Shown here piece after piece: positions 32,420 to 43,591 of a stretch of 64,000 nucleotides of DNA. Under the pieces are notes generated by a model. It saw only the letters and a list, made by a program, of their open reading frames with translations. It searched no databases and had not been told where the DNA came from. A program made the position numbers and the translations under genes. The DNA comes from Vicia villosa (lineage: Eukaryota > Streptophyta > Magnoliopsida > Fabales > Fabaceae), in assembly GCF_029867415.1 (NCBI RefSeq), contig NC_081182.1, forward strand, positions 11,600,646-11,664,645, written 5' to 3'. Positions within the stretch are counted from its first letter, which is position 1, and each line of letters begins with the position of its first letter.

Positions 32420-33230
32420 AATATGCTTTAATAAAAAATATGAAAGTATAATTGTTGGGGAATCAAATGTGTGTCACCTAAGAATTTTCTTATAAGTTAT
32501 CGTCTCTATTGAAGAGATAAGTAGTCCTTTAAAATAAAAAACAAGTTGTACGTTATAAAATCCATTATTTGTTGTATGATAGATATGATATAAGATAGGT
32601 ATAATGTACATTATAAGGTTACACACACAACAAAGCATGAACGATGATGCCATTAACTTAAACATACATGAACGACGGTGTTTACCACAAAAATGGATAA
32701 ATAATATAAAGATGGTGAGCATTAACTATCATTCGCTACTTATGTGATTGATTATGGTTTTTTTTTCTTTCTAAATATATGAATACAAGTGAAGTAGGAG
32801 AGAAATAATTTTAGAAAAAAATATACTATTAAGATGAAAAGTGGAGAAAAAGATGGTGACCATTAACAATCATTCCAACTAATTTATTTACAAAGTATAT
32901 ATTTTATAGTAATTATGTTTAAAGTTCTTTTAAAATTAGGTATTTTTATTTTTCGTTCTTTTAAAAAAAATTTTAAATAATCATTTCTTTAAAATTAAGA
33001 ATTTTAATTTTTGGTCTCTCATGCTAAAACCGTCTGTAATTCAATCACTAAATAGAAAATCATTATTAATTCAGTCGTTTAATTTTTGGTCTCTCATGCT
33101 AAAACCGTCTTTTAACGAATTTTTTTTCAATAACGAAAGTGAAAATTTATAATTTTAAATGGACTTTAAACATATTTATCCATATATTCTATGTATGTAT
33201 AGTTTCACTTTTGATTTTGTTTTTAGAGGA
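32420..33230. other. Non-coding; 80-bp-spaced direct repeat near 33010 and 33090
   Basis: 'atttttggtctctcatgcta' followed by 'aaaccgtct' occurs twice, near 33007 and 33088. The surrounding 'gttcttttaaaattaggtat' style suggests the remains of a TIR element of the 'tttggtccc' kind. No gene. Confidence 0.5.
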
Positions 33231-34031
33231 GTCGAAATTGATTCCTCAGACAAAATAATCGAATATCTAACACTCTAATAAAAGTATTTTCGAATTAAAT
33301 AACTTTGAAAATTCTCAACCTGCTTATAAATCACATTTTTGTTATACTATTTAAGAATCACATAAGCTTAACAAACCATTCCTCAAGTTATTTTCATAAC
33401 TGCTTAAGAAAGCATGTGCGCCAACCCTCTAATAGTTTAGGAGTATATTGCGTTGCAAATTGTAACGTTAGGTCTATAACATGATAAACCTTCCTCTACC
33501 ATTTACGGATTAGACGATTAGGTATAGGCAAATGAAAGTGTAATTAGTTGTCATCCACGCTTTATGTTCTCTTTCGATTTAAGAAACACCAACATGCCAT
33601 GTGCATTAATAATTGCTCCTCCCACAATCAACCAACTCCATTTTTCCTTTATTATTATTCATTTCCTAAATAATGAGTGGATCATAATACATAGGAGTAG
33701 TTAGTTATAACATAACCAACCTATATTGTCCCATAAAAAGGAATTTGACACGTGAACATTTATTTATTTTTCCTTTTTTTGGAGGTGTAAACATTAAAGC
33801 TCTGATGGACGCTCAATAAAAGCTCCATATATGTACACACAATCTCTTAAATATGTGAGGCATAGTTGGATATTTGATTAGTATGTATACTGCATAGAAG
33901 AACACCACTCTAGAGTAGAGATGTTTAAACCTTTAAATAGAAGAGATGTGCTACGCATGAAGAAAAGTATAAAATATTAACGGAATAAAGTTGTGTTTGT
34001 AACTTATTAAAAATGTTATCACGCATATTAC
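33231..34031. other. Non-coding spacer
   Basis: AT-rich, no supported feature. Confidence 0.35.
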
Positions 34032-34130
34032 CTAGTGTTGTGGAGATTATGTGTCAATTTTTTTTCTCTCTTACATTATTTATTTTAATAATGGAAAAAG
34101 AGAAAAAAATATTCACACATAATCTCCACC
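34032..34130. mobile_element. Small foldback element
   Basis: 'gtggagattatgtgtcaatt' pairs with 'cacacataatctccac' about 80 bp further on, and 'tttttttctct' pairs with 'agagaaaaaaa'. A hairpin of about 100 bp. Confidence 0.6.
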
Positions 34131-34177
34131 ATTTATTTTAAAATTTAATGGTTCTGATTCATTCTCACATTCTTATA

Positions 34178-34398
34178 GGGGACGACTCAGGTGAGAACAC
34201 TTGGTTATTATGAGAAATGAGAACAATGAATCACGACCATTAAATTTTGATTTTGTTGATTTTAATGGATTGGATTGGTTTCTCTTTCTAGAATAAAGAG
34301 AAACCAATCCAATCCATTAAAATCAACAAAATCAAAATTTAATGGTCGTGATTCATTGTTCTCATTTCTCATTTCTCATTGTTCTCACCTGAGTCGTC

Positions 34399-34401
<3 letters not shown>
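34178..34401. mobile_element. Near-perfect foldback MITE, 224 bp
   Basis: It begins 'ggggacgactcaggtgagaa' and ends with the complement 'ttctcacctgagtcgtcccc'. The arms of about 105 bp pair almost fully to a small loop around 'ctttctagaataaag'. The flanks are TA on both sides (ttata / tatat). A TA duplication is possible but cannot be proved beside the microsatellite. The flank at 34138-34170 ('aaatttaatggttctgattc') resembles the inner arm, so a second, broken copy lies next to it. Confidence 0.9.

Positions 34402-34453
<52 letters not shown>
34402..34453. repeat. (TA)n microsatellite
   Basis: About 52 bp of TA repeats separate the foldback MITE from the broken end of the copia element. Confidence 0.95.
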
Positions 34454-34454
<1 letters not shown>

Positions 34455-35724
34455 CATATCATATGATCTTGTCTTTGGTGCCATAGATTGGGACTTTCAT
34501 TTGCTGCAGCTGCAATCAAATGAAATGCTCCAGATTTCTTGTAAAGAGTACCATTATTTTTACCACGAGCAACTTTTATTGCACCTTTTGAAATCTTCCA
34601 ATGATCTCCATCGAAGATTTTTGCGTAGCCATCACTGGCCAACTGGCTTACTGAGATTAAGTTCTTCGTCAGGTCAGGAATTCGCCTGACATTCTTTAGC
34701 TCCCAAATAGACTCGTTTAACTTGATATTCGCTACACCTTTTCCCACAATCTCACAAGATTGTTCATTACTAAGTTAAACTTTACCGAGGTTCCTAGGGA
34801 CATAATTTTCGAAGAACTGTTAATGTGAAGTTGCGTGAAAGGATACTTTAGAGCCTAACACCCAAGACTCTACCTTGCTCTCCCAAGAACATATCAACAC
34901 ATCACCCCCCCCCCCCCCCCCGAGGTTGAAGCAATGGTTTCTTCATCTTTCGTCTCCAGATTCTTCGGAGCACTTATGAACTGATTTTTGCAGTGTCTGG
35001 ACTTCCTGCAATTCTAACACTCGATAGTCTTCAAGTTGTTAGAAGTATTATGATTTCCAGACTATGATCGTCTCACCTTTGATTTGATGCGTTCGCTTTT
35101 TCTGGTTGAACTTCTACCTCTTGACTTTGTATGCAATACTGAAGAGGTTGATGATTTGCCCGACTCACTCTGTCGGATCTCTTCTTTGAGAACCAAATCA
35201 CAGACATCATCAAATTTCAAATTGTTGCTTCCCGATGAAACTGTAGCATTCCAAATTTCTGGCAGGGAAGACAAGAGTATCAAAGCCCGTACTTCTTCAT
35301 CAAAATTGATTCCAGGTTAACTCAATTAGGTTGTAATATTGTTGAGTTTATTCAGATGTTGCGCTGTTGACACACCTTCTGTCATCCGTAAGTTGAATAA
35401 GCGCCTCATCAAATGAACTTTGTTTGAGTCAGACGACTTTTCGTACATGTTAGAAAGAGCCTTCATAAGATCAATCGTAATCTTTTCTTTTGCAATGTTG
35501 AAATAGACATTACGGGATAACATCAATCGAATGACTCCAAGAGCTTTTCTACCGAGAAGGGTCCAGGCACCGTCCTCCGTTGCCGCTAGTTTTGTGTCAG
35601 TGAGAGGTTCATGCATACCTTTTTGATACAAATAATCCTCTATTTGCATCTTCCAAAAGTTGAAGTCCGCAACATCAAACTTCTTAATTTTCATATTTCC
35701 TTCAACTGCTGCCATCGCTACCAC
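34454..35724 (-). pseudogene. Truncated Ty1/copia gag / pre-integrase region
   Basis: On the minus strand a frame starts at 35724 and encodes a copia gag: IKKFDVADFNFWKMQIEDYL, LGRKALGVIRLML, LMKALSNMYEKSS and HLMRRLFNLRMTEG. It continues after a break as LLSSLPEIWNATVSS and EEIRQSESGK (35283-35062), with a basic region leading to a zinc-knuckle remnant near 35000. It then passes, broken, into the pre-integrase block GVANIKLNESIWELKNVRRIPDL, LISVSQLASDGY and LYKKSG...LWHQR (34747-34480). The pol region beyond is gone: the element ends at the TA repeat. A run of 17 C at 34905-34921 disrupts it. It is a 5'-half remnant. Confidence 0.85.
34905..34921. repeat. Poly-C tract
   Basis: 17 consecutive C inside the copia remnant. 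Likely polymorphic and prone to sequencing error. Confidence 0.95.
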
Positions 35725-35840
35725 TCGAGTCTGACTCCTTCGGATTGCTTTTGAACTAGAAAGAACTAACCAGCTCTGATGCCATCGCTCCCACTCAAGT
35801 CTAAATCCTATGGATCGCTTCTAAAACAGAAAGAATCAAC

Positions 35841-36228
35841 CAACTCTGATGCCAGTTGTTATGAAACTACGCAACATTTCCTCGTAGTCATATTCGTGGA
35901 ATAGCATTATAAATGCATAAAAATAACTCACAGAAATTGATAAGGGCTGCTGCAGAATTTTTATTTACTAGAAAGATAAAATACACATTGTATTTAAGAA
36001 TTTGTCTAACTCATAGTTTTTCTCACTGGTGTATTTCTCTAGTTATTGAAAATGCTCTCAAATTTGGAATGAATATTATTTTGGCTTTGACGTCTTATAT
36101 AGCCAAATTATTGAATGCATCATCTGTAACTCATTCATTACGGTTCCTATAAAATAGAAACATATTTCATTTACTTATAGATGATAAGAAAATAATGACC
36201 ATTCAAATAATTAGAAAACAATGAATTT
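35841..36228 (-). mobile_element. 5' LTR and primer-binding site of the truncated copia element
   Basis: On the minus strand 'tggcatcagag' (35844-35854) is a one-mismatch copia primer-binding site for initiator tRNA-Met. Next to it the LTR would run on the plus strand from TGTTATG at 35857 to about 36228 (ending ...ttca). A second 'ctctgatgcca' near 35775 is a partial duplication of the leader. The partner LTR is missing, so the outer border is approximate. Confidence 0.6.
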
Positions 36229-36234
36229 TTCAAC

Positions 36235-36525
36235 TTAAAAGTGATTATTGGGAAGTCGGCTTACAAGGCTACAGTATCAAGCTTCCGCCTACCTGGATGT
36301 TCGCAAGGGCTTGTGGGACAATTGTTTTGGGTCGACTACGTTGAACCTGACCAACCGCCAGGAAGGGGTCCCACTCCTTCTAAAATCTTCTCAGCACACA
36401 AAGGTTATCATCCTCGTTAGTTCTCTATGTTTTGGGATTGACATTAATTTTTGTAAACAAATATTGCAACACTATGATAAATAGGATATATTATCTGGGT
36501 TAAGAGAACAGGGTGAACAAGACGT
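36235..36525. other. Unassigned, GC-richer insert
   Basis: A 78-residue open frame (36248-36484) has no recognised family. It lies between two LTRs and is probably transposon-derived. Confidence 0.3.
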
Positions 36526-36529
36526 CCTA

Positions 36530-37560
36530 TGGTATGAAGAGACATGTTGTGTTGAGTTATTTTATCAATTAAAGCAACATGTCGGATAAGATGTCGGATA
36601 AGATGTCAGATGCAGATGTTATTCGACATCATGGTTGTTATGGACTGGGCAGTTAGATCATAGCAAAATTCAATAGATGTAGAATATTTTGAGAATATTA
36701 AGCACGTCTACGTAGAGCGAATTGATAGGTATGAAAGATTCAAGTCAGAATCAAGAAGAATATTGACTTTCAAATTATGGAGATAATTAGGAAGATTTGA
36801 TGGAAGACCTATCTTTATGCAAAATCTTCTTCCTATTTGTAGCAGCTGATATGCTATGATTTTGAAGCCCAAATCTAGCTGGGGGAAAAGGTTATAAATA
36901 GAAGGATTGTAACCTAGAAAAGACATTGGTTCAAGATGTATAAACATTAGGGCTTTGTTGTTTGTACCACTCTCTATGAGGGTTGGTTGTTGTGTAATCC
37001 ACTTGGCATGTGAACTGGAATGTGTTCCTTGAGTTGTAAAGTTCTGTTATCTCTCTCTTAAGCTGTGAAGCATAAAGTTGATTATTGTTCATTCTAAAGC
37101 TTTTAAGCATAGAATGTTAATTGTTCTTGGAGGAAGCTATTAAGCGACTCTAAGTATTGTTCTTAGTCAAGAGTCTTGACTAGGAATTATGTTGGAAGTG
37201 TATCTTCCTATTGTTTTTTAAGTGTTTAAAAATATTCAATCACGACTGTGGTTGAAGGGAAGTTGAGGAGGGCCCCATACCTAGGTGAGTCTTAGGTAGA
37301 AAGCTAAACAGGTAGTGGTTAAGTGAGAAGTCAATAAACCGGAGGTTGTTTGTAGAGTAGTTTGAATTGATACTATTTTAGTTGACTTTATCCCTGGCTT
37401 GGTAGCCCCCATAGTAGGTATTGTTGATACCGAACTGGGTAAACAATTATGTGTGTTTTTTACTTTTCAGTAATAGTGTTAATTGTTTTTACCTTGCCTA
37501 TATGTTTCATCAGATCATATGTCCCAACATGTCACAGGACATCTGTAATCTAATATACTA
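36530..37560 (+). mobile_element. Solo LTR of a copia (Sirevirus-like) element
   Basis: The sequence has the layout of a long legume copia LTR. It begins with repeated 'gatgtcggataagatgtc' words (about 36580) and has a TATA box 'ttataaatag' near 36891. A leader with 'tgaagcataaagttgatt' follows. Near its end are 'ggtattgttgataccgaac', 'tgggtaaacaatt' and 'aacatgtcacaggacatctg'. Neither gag nor a primer-binding site follows. Exact termini and duplication were not found. Confidence 0.6.
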
Positions 37561-38453
37561 GAATTACAATCCTAATGATAGAAAGAGATCTTAACTGCAA
37601 ATGCATCCAACTGCTATCTAGATTTCATTGCTAACAAATAACAAGTTCGTTATTTCTCAAATCAATTTCTGGTGCCAAACTGAGGCAACAAGTTTCAAAA
37701 TCAATTTAATTTCACTCTTCTTCCTCATATACTGACTTGAGCATTAAAGTGCTTTCCTTCAAATTCCACTATTTCGAAAATTGTGATCCGCCATCACTGT
37801 CGATCTCCTTCTCATTTCTGGTGCTAGAATGGAACAATACACTAAGGGTGTGTATGTTTCGGTGCTAGGAAAAAGGTTCCTGGAAACCTGAGACATAAAA
37901 TAATTATTTCTTTGTTTGGTAGATGAGAAAGAAGAAAAAAAAACTTGAAATACATAATACCCAAGAATATAAGTTACTTATGAAATTTTCAATATTTATA
38001 CTCATGCTAAAGGTTGAGGATCATATATTTTCTTGGGAATAAAAATTAACCAATTATAGCTACACATTTTTATATTATTTCAACATATTATTTTATAATT
38101 ATAAAATTTTAAACTTATAAATAAAATTTAAAAATATTTCTAAGAATCTTTTATATTCCTAACTATAATATTCTTGAAATTTTAATTTTGATAGAAAGTT
38201 TCTCATCCAACCCAATATGTCTCTTATACACCACGCAAAATTCTAATTTTGTCCCCTATTTTCATAGATGTGTATCCGAAAGCATCCCATATTTTGAAAA
38301 AATTTGCTTCCTTTCGTAGATGCATCTACTGAACACTCTCAAAACCCTTAATTAAGAATTTGGAATTTTTTCAATTAATCTGTAATTTCATTGGAGATTT
38401 TTCAAATTAATTGGGAAAATCTCAAATTAATTAAGTTTGATTACATCTACGGA
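37561..38453. other. Non-coding spacer with 'tccgaaa' repeat words
   Basis: No gene. 'gatgtgtatccgaaagcatc' near 38270 and, beyond the CACTA element, 'cttccggaaatacatctgcgg' near 41583 resemble the palindromic repeat of 50278-50560. The CACTA element may therefore have landed in a copy of that family. Confidence 0.35.
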
Positions 38454-41388
38454 CACTACAAAAAATATGCTCTACAGCGAAGTGGAAGCCACGCCGCAAC
38501 ACTGAAAAATACGTCACAATCAAAATATAGCACCATGGGCTCCTATATCGCAGGAGCACGTGTGACAAAGCAATAGCGACGTGGAAAACACGTCAGAAGG
38601 TTGCGACGTGATTCCCACGTCGCAATTAATTTATATGGGGAACATGTCCCTGCACGCAGAGCAGGTGTGGCAGACTAATAATTGACTTTATTAGCGACAT
38701 GGAAACCACGTCAGAATGTAGCGACGTTGGTTTCAAGTCGCAACCTTTAATGTTTTTTTTAAAAAAAATAAATAAATACTGACGCAGGTACAATTGTATT
38801 TTTATATAATAAATTAATTAATTAATATAATAAAATTTATATATAATAAAATTTATATAATAAAATTTATAAAATATAATTTATATAATAAAATTTATAT
38901 AATAAAATTTTATATAATAAATTCATATAATAAATTTTATATAATAAATTCAATTAAATAAAACTAAAAATTTAAAACTAATATTTTAATGAATTAAAAT
39001 GTAAAAGAAGTTGCATAAATATAAATTTAAAAACAAATGAAATACAAAATGTTTTTACGAGGCATCATCATCATTCGGAAAATGATTATCATGATTAAAA
39101 TTATCATCCACTCCGTCATCCTCCGGCTCTGGATCAGGAACATTATGATAATTTCCACCACCTTGTATAAATCATCTCATCTGCTCCTCCATCTCAGATT
39201 GCCTCTTCAGAATTCCCTCTATCTGTCGCGAATGCTGTTGCTCCATATCAGATTTCGTCTTCCGCATCATCTCCATCTGCTGCTCTTGTTGCTGCCTCAT
39301 GGCCTCATCTTCCTGGAAATGTTCTATCGTACATCCAACTACGACAATACCAATAATATTCCATACTGTACATTTATACAATCATTTTCATTTTGAGTTA
39401 GAAATATTAATCAACTTAATATTATCCTTAGACGTATACTAGTTAATATTTACTATTCTTAAAAATATTATTTAATAACAATACTACTAATATTTTTAAC
39501 TACACATATTATATTGATCATATGTTAACCATAAAGTTATTATTTTTTAACTACACATTTTAAACTACACATATTGGAAATATTATTTAATAAAAATACT
39601 ACAATTAAATAGTTACTATTATTAAAAAAATTATTTTTGATTCACGTGATTACCACGTTGCTATATTTTTATTTTATTTTAAATATACATATATAATATA
39701 TATTCTACTTTTAATATATATTTTAATTTAAAAAAAATGTATTTTCAATTTAATAACAATAACATATATATTAATGTTAGAAATATAACATATAATCAGA
39801 TTATATTTTATTTTATTTTAAATAAACATATATAATATATATTCTACTTTAATATATATTTTAATTTTTAAAAAAAATGTATTTTTAATATAATAACAAT
39901 AACATAACATGTATTCTTTTTCTATTTAATATATACTACACATAAAAAAAGTTTATTTTCAATTTAATATTTTCTGTTTTTAAGAACAATTACATAAATT
40001 ATATATATTTTTTATTAATATTTTATGTTTTTAAGAATAATATCATAAAATATATATATTTTGTTTAGAAAATAAAAAACAGATTATAAAAATAAATCTA
40101 AACATTTTTAACATTCTAAACTCCTCAACTCCTAAACTCAAAATTAACATTTACATCATATACATTTTTATCTTTCTAACAATTTAATCTACTAAATTAA
40201 AAAAAAAAACAATATAAAACATATATCATTTTTAATAATATATTCTATTAATTTTTAAAAACTATATATAATAGTTTTTCTATTAATTTTTAAAGACAAC
40301 AACATAAAATATATTCTGTAAATTAATATATAACAGTTTTAATAATATTAATATATAATAATTTTAAGAATAGTTTTAATATATCAGTTTTTTATAATAG
40401 CTTTAAAAATATTAATAAAAAATATATATAATTTTTGTTTTTATTTTATTTACTATATTCTGTTTTATTTTTTAATTTTTTATAAAATAAATATTCAATA
40501 TTTAATTTATAATTTCATTTTATAATAATTAATTTAAAAAATAACCTAATTAAAAAAATATCACATTATAAACAAACATTTAATAAAAATCTAAAAAAAA
40601 ATAAAAAACTTACCTCTTCTTCAATCTACTCTACCTTCTTCTCCTTCACCTTCTGCTTAACCTTCTTCTTTCTTTAAAATTTAACAAAAAAAAAATTTAC
40701 AGCAACAAAAACATAATATAGTATGAAGATAAAACAAAATTATAAAAAATACTGATGTAATTTACCTTTAATATAACAATATGTGAAATTTGTGAAAAAT
40801 ATTTGGGATTGAAAGGTATGAAAAATTGAATTGAGATTGAAAATTTGGGGATTTTGAGAGAGGAGGGTTTCTGGTTTTGTTTTGGGAGAACAGAGAAGAA
40901 AAACATAAATTGTAAGGATGAATAGAAGTGGAGAGAAGTAAAACGCGTAAATAAATACACAAATCAGTGATGTGAGAATCACGTCACAACCTTGCCACGT
41001 GAGACTCACGTTGCAACATGACAACGGTAACATTAATTAATGTCACTGCCTGCAATGCTGCCACCATGTCACTTCAGTGTAACGTTGAATTTTCCCTCTA
41101 AAAGTTGCGACGTGTTTGTAACGTCATAACTAAATTTTTTAAAATTTGAATCTTCCCCCTACGTGAATGTTATAACTTTTTCTATTTTAATTTATAAACT
41201 TAATATAGTGACGTGTATCCCACGTCGCAACTTTTTTACATACCCCAATGTCTGATTCCTGATTACTTTATGTTTATAAAGTTATTTATAAACTAATGGC
41301 GTGTTTGTCACGTCGCAAATGACAATAATTACCCACGTGACTCCCACGTCGCTACATTATGTCGCTGGAGAGAGTATATCTTGTAGTG
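38454..41388. mobile_element. CACTA (En/Spm) element, 2.9 kb, deletion derivative
   Basis: The ends are CACTACAAAAAATATGCTC and the complement of 'gagtatatcttgtagtg', flanked by the 3-bp direct repeat 'gga' (38451-38453 and 41389-41391). Both are hallmarks of CACTA elements. The subterminal regions (38480-38760 and 40970-41360) hold many copies of 'gcgacgtgg' / 'ccacgtcgc' in both orientations, the usual TNPA-type binding repeats. The interior is very AT-rich. On the minus strand only one short coil-forming exon (39381-39172) remains, and there is no DDE transposase domain. It is therefore non-autonomous. Confidence 0.95.
39172..39381 (-). pseudogene. Coiled-coil exon remnant of the CACTA element
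   Basis: The minus-strand frame reads EDEAMRQQQEQQMEMMRKTK, then DMEQQHSRQIEGILKRQSEME. Gln/Met/Glu-rich coils of this type end the plant Ptta/En/Spm transposase-associated proteins. Beyond the stop another frame continues acidic (PDPEPEDDGVDD). It is partial and lacks the upstream domains. Confidence 0.45.
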
Positions 41389-41391
41389 GGA

Positions 41392-41716
41392 ATGGTTAAA
41401 ACATAGTTAAATTTGGGATTTTCCAATTAATTGAGAAAATCTCCAATTAAGTTTTAAATTAATTGGGAAATTCCCAAATTAATATATCTATTAATTGAGA
41501 AAATCTCAAATTAATTAAGTTATGAAATCTTTCATAGATGCATTTATGGAAGAAACCAAATTTTTTTTATAAAAAAAAAATACTTCCGGAAATACATCTG
41601 CGGAAACACAAGGCAAATTGATCAATTCGATAATGTATAAGAAGGACATGAGGTTGATTGAAAAATTCTCTTTTAATATGTCAAACAAACACACCATTAG
41701 TTTATAAATTAAATAA
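41392..41716. other. Non-coding, with 'aattaattgggaaatc' repeats
   Basis: Words like 'caattaattgagaaaatctc' recur on both sides of the CACTA element (38370-38440 and 41430-41515), so the region was repetitive before the insertion. Confidence 0.4.
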
Positions 41717-41955
41717 GGGTTTTTCTAACCTATGCAACATTGCATAAGATAAGGGCAATTAATAAACTATTTCTTTCCATATAAATTATAATATTAATTA
41801 TTTTTCTGTTGAAAAGTAATATTTTATATTTTTTCTCTCCTACCCAATTAATGGATGAACATAAATAAATATAAATATGGTAATTTATATTTAAAAAAGT
41901 GGTGTATTAATTGTCTCTTATATCCTATGCAAGGTTGCATAGGTTAGAAAAACCC
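41717..41955. mobile_element. MITE with exact 9-bp duplication (Mutator type)
   Basis: The left end 'gggtttttctaacctatgca' is matched inverted by the right end 'tgcataggttagaaaaaccc'. The inverted match continues through 'acattgcata' and 'caattaata'. Exact 9-bp direct repeats 'attaaataa' lie at 41708-41716 and 41956-41964. It is 239 bp and has no protein. Confidence 0.95.
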
Positions 41956-42532
41956 ATTAAATAATATATAAAATTATACATAAATAGATTGGTCTAATAA
42001 ATTTTATAGAATTTCTTATAAGCCTTAGTCCGATTTATTTAAATTAATAAAAAAAATTAAAATGTTTGAGGTTAATTTTTTTTATCAAATGAACTACATC
42101 TAACCGATTTTTTTAAAATAGGTTAGACTATAAATCTCCTTAGGTGCGATTTGATATATTCTTATCCCATGTATTATGGAAGGATATCAAGAAAGGAGAG
42201 AGGTAATATATACTATACTAGACACTCAAATTCATTTCTCAACCATTCCAAACAAAATCATTTCTTCTCAACCATTCATGGAAAATCCATAGCTTCAAAA
42301 ATAAACAAATGAAAGCAACGAATCTCATATTTAATGTCAACCGATAGAGTTACTGTCAAAAAATGAATAAGACAAGAACAAGAGTATTGATGATAGGGGG
42401 AAAGAAAATATAAGTTTTGTATGTTTTGCATGTATAATGTATGATAACTTATACATAAGTAAAAAAACATTAAAAGAATATTTGTTGGAGTATATAATAT
42501 CTTTAATTAACAAGAAGAAAAAAAAAAGCTAT

Positions 42533-43480
42533 CTAATGCGAGAGGGTAAGAGTATTGAGAAGAAGAACGCGTGAATTGATCAAAGCTCTGAAAACTTTTT
42601 CACTAACACTTTCAACGCCGCAAATACATTCTTCTGAATCACGCATTCTCTTCAAAACCGTTCTCACTTCTTCATCTCTTTTCTTTTTCAAATTCCCAAT
42701 ATTTTCAACCTCGTTCAATTGCTTCTGAATTTCTTCAATCCCTTCACACTCCTTATAGCTCCCACCTTTTCTCACCATTTTCACCCACGAAAATCTCCTC
42801 GAACCAAACGACATTGCTACGCTGTTAAATACCGCAACCGAAACAGAAACAGTTAAACTCATTACATCTTCAATCACACCTCCAAGTTCAACACTATCTG
42901 CAATTGACAACAACGATGTAGAAGATGAACAAACAGGAACATTCAGTTGTTGTTGCTTAACACCGAAGTTAACACATCGGATTCCCGATGCTAGCTTTTC
43001 AATTTCCTTACTCAATTTCTTTTTACTTTTCAAATATAGAACTAGTTTCGATTCATCTCGTTTCCTTATCGCAATTTGAACCGAGGAATGTTCTTCTCTA
43101 AGAGATAAAATCGACGTTTGGAACATTCCGTAGGCGTCGACAAAACGGAGAGAATATTCTAGAAGCTTCTCGACCCAAACAGGATGGAAGCGAAGAGAGT
43201 CTTGTGTTTGCGGAAGTTGGAGAATGTCTTGAAAAGTTTCATGTGTTTGTTTGAGAAGTGTTAAACCGTTGGAGAGGCTTTTGGATGTTAATGGATTCGA
43301 TTTCGTAGAATTAGTCCAGGATCTGAGACCGTTGATCTCATCCTTGATCTGAGAAATCAACGGATGAGATCTGCAGGGAAGACTTATGGATCTTATGTGG
43401 TGTGATATTGATGGCTTTTGTGATGGACGGTTAGGATTTTTGTTTGGAAACGAAACTGAACGACGAAAAACACCTACCAT
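42533..43480 (-). CDS. DUF241 family protein, right copy (315 residues)
   Basis: Intact single-exon gene, about 96 % identical by eye to the gene at 30979-31920, and with the same features: HHIRSISLPCRSHPL near the N-terminus and LINSRVLLLNTLTLSH at the C-terminus. Differences include SVS for SAS at residue 9, STKSNPLTSK for SATKLTSK, KKKRDEEV for KKKGEEEV and RMRDSEE for RMRDLEE. Both copies remain open over more than 300 codons, which suggests a recent duplication, continued constraint, or both. The genes converge, with about 10.6 kb between their stop codons. Function unknown. Confidence 0.92.
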   Translation of the reverse strand: MVGVFRRSVSFPNKNPNRPSQKPSISHHIRSISLPCRSHPLISQIKDEINGLRSWTNSTKSNPLTSKSLSNGLTLLKQTHETFQDILQLPQTQDSLRFHPVWVEKLLEYSLRFVDAYGMFQTSILSLREEHSSVQIAIRKRDESKLVLYLKSKKKLSKEIEKLASGIRCVNFGVKQQQLNVPVCSSSTSLLSIADSVELGGVIEDVMSLTVSVSVAVFNSVAMSFGSRRFSWVKMVRKGGSYKECEGIEEIQKQLNEVENIGNLKKKRDEEVRTVLKRMRDSEECICGVESVSEKVFRALINSRVLLLNTLTLSH

Positions 43481-43583
43481 TTTTTAAAACTTGTTTTCTT
43501 TGTTCTTTAAGTTTTTCTAACTAAGTATGGTGAAGAAGAAAGAGGTAGAGAAATTTTATGAAGAGGTTTCATTGATTTGAAGT

Positions 43584-43591
43584 ATTTATAT
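43584..43591 (-). promoter_or_regulatory. TATA box of the right DUF241 gene
   Basis: 'tatttata' on the plus strand reads 'tataaata' on the minus strand, about 105 bp before the start codon, as in the left copy. Confidence 0.6.
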
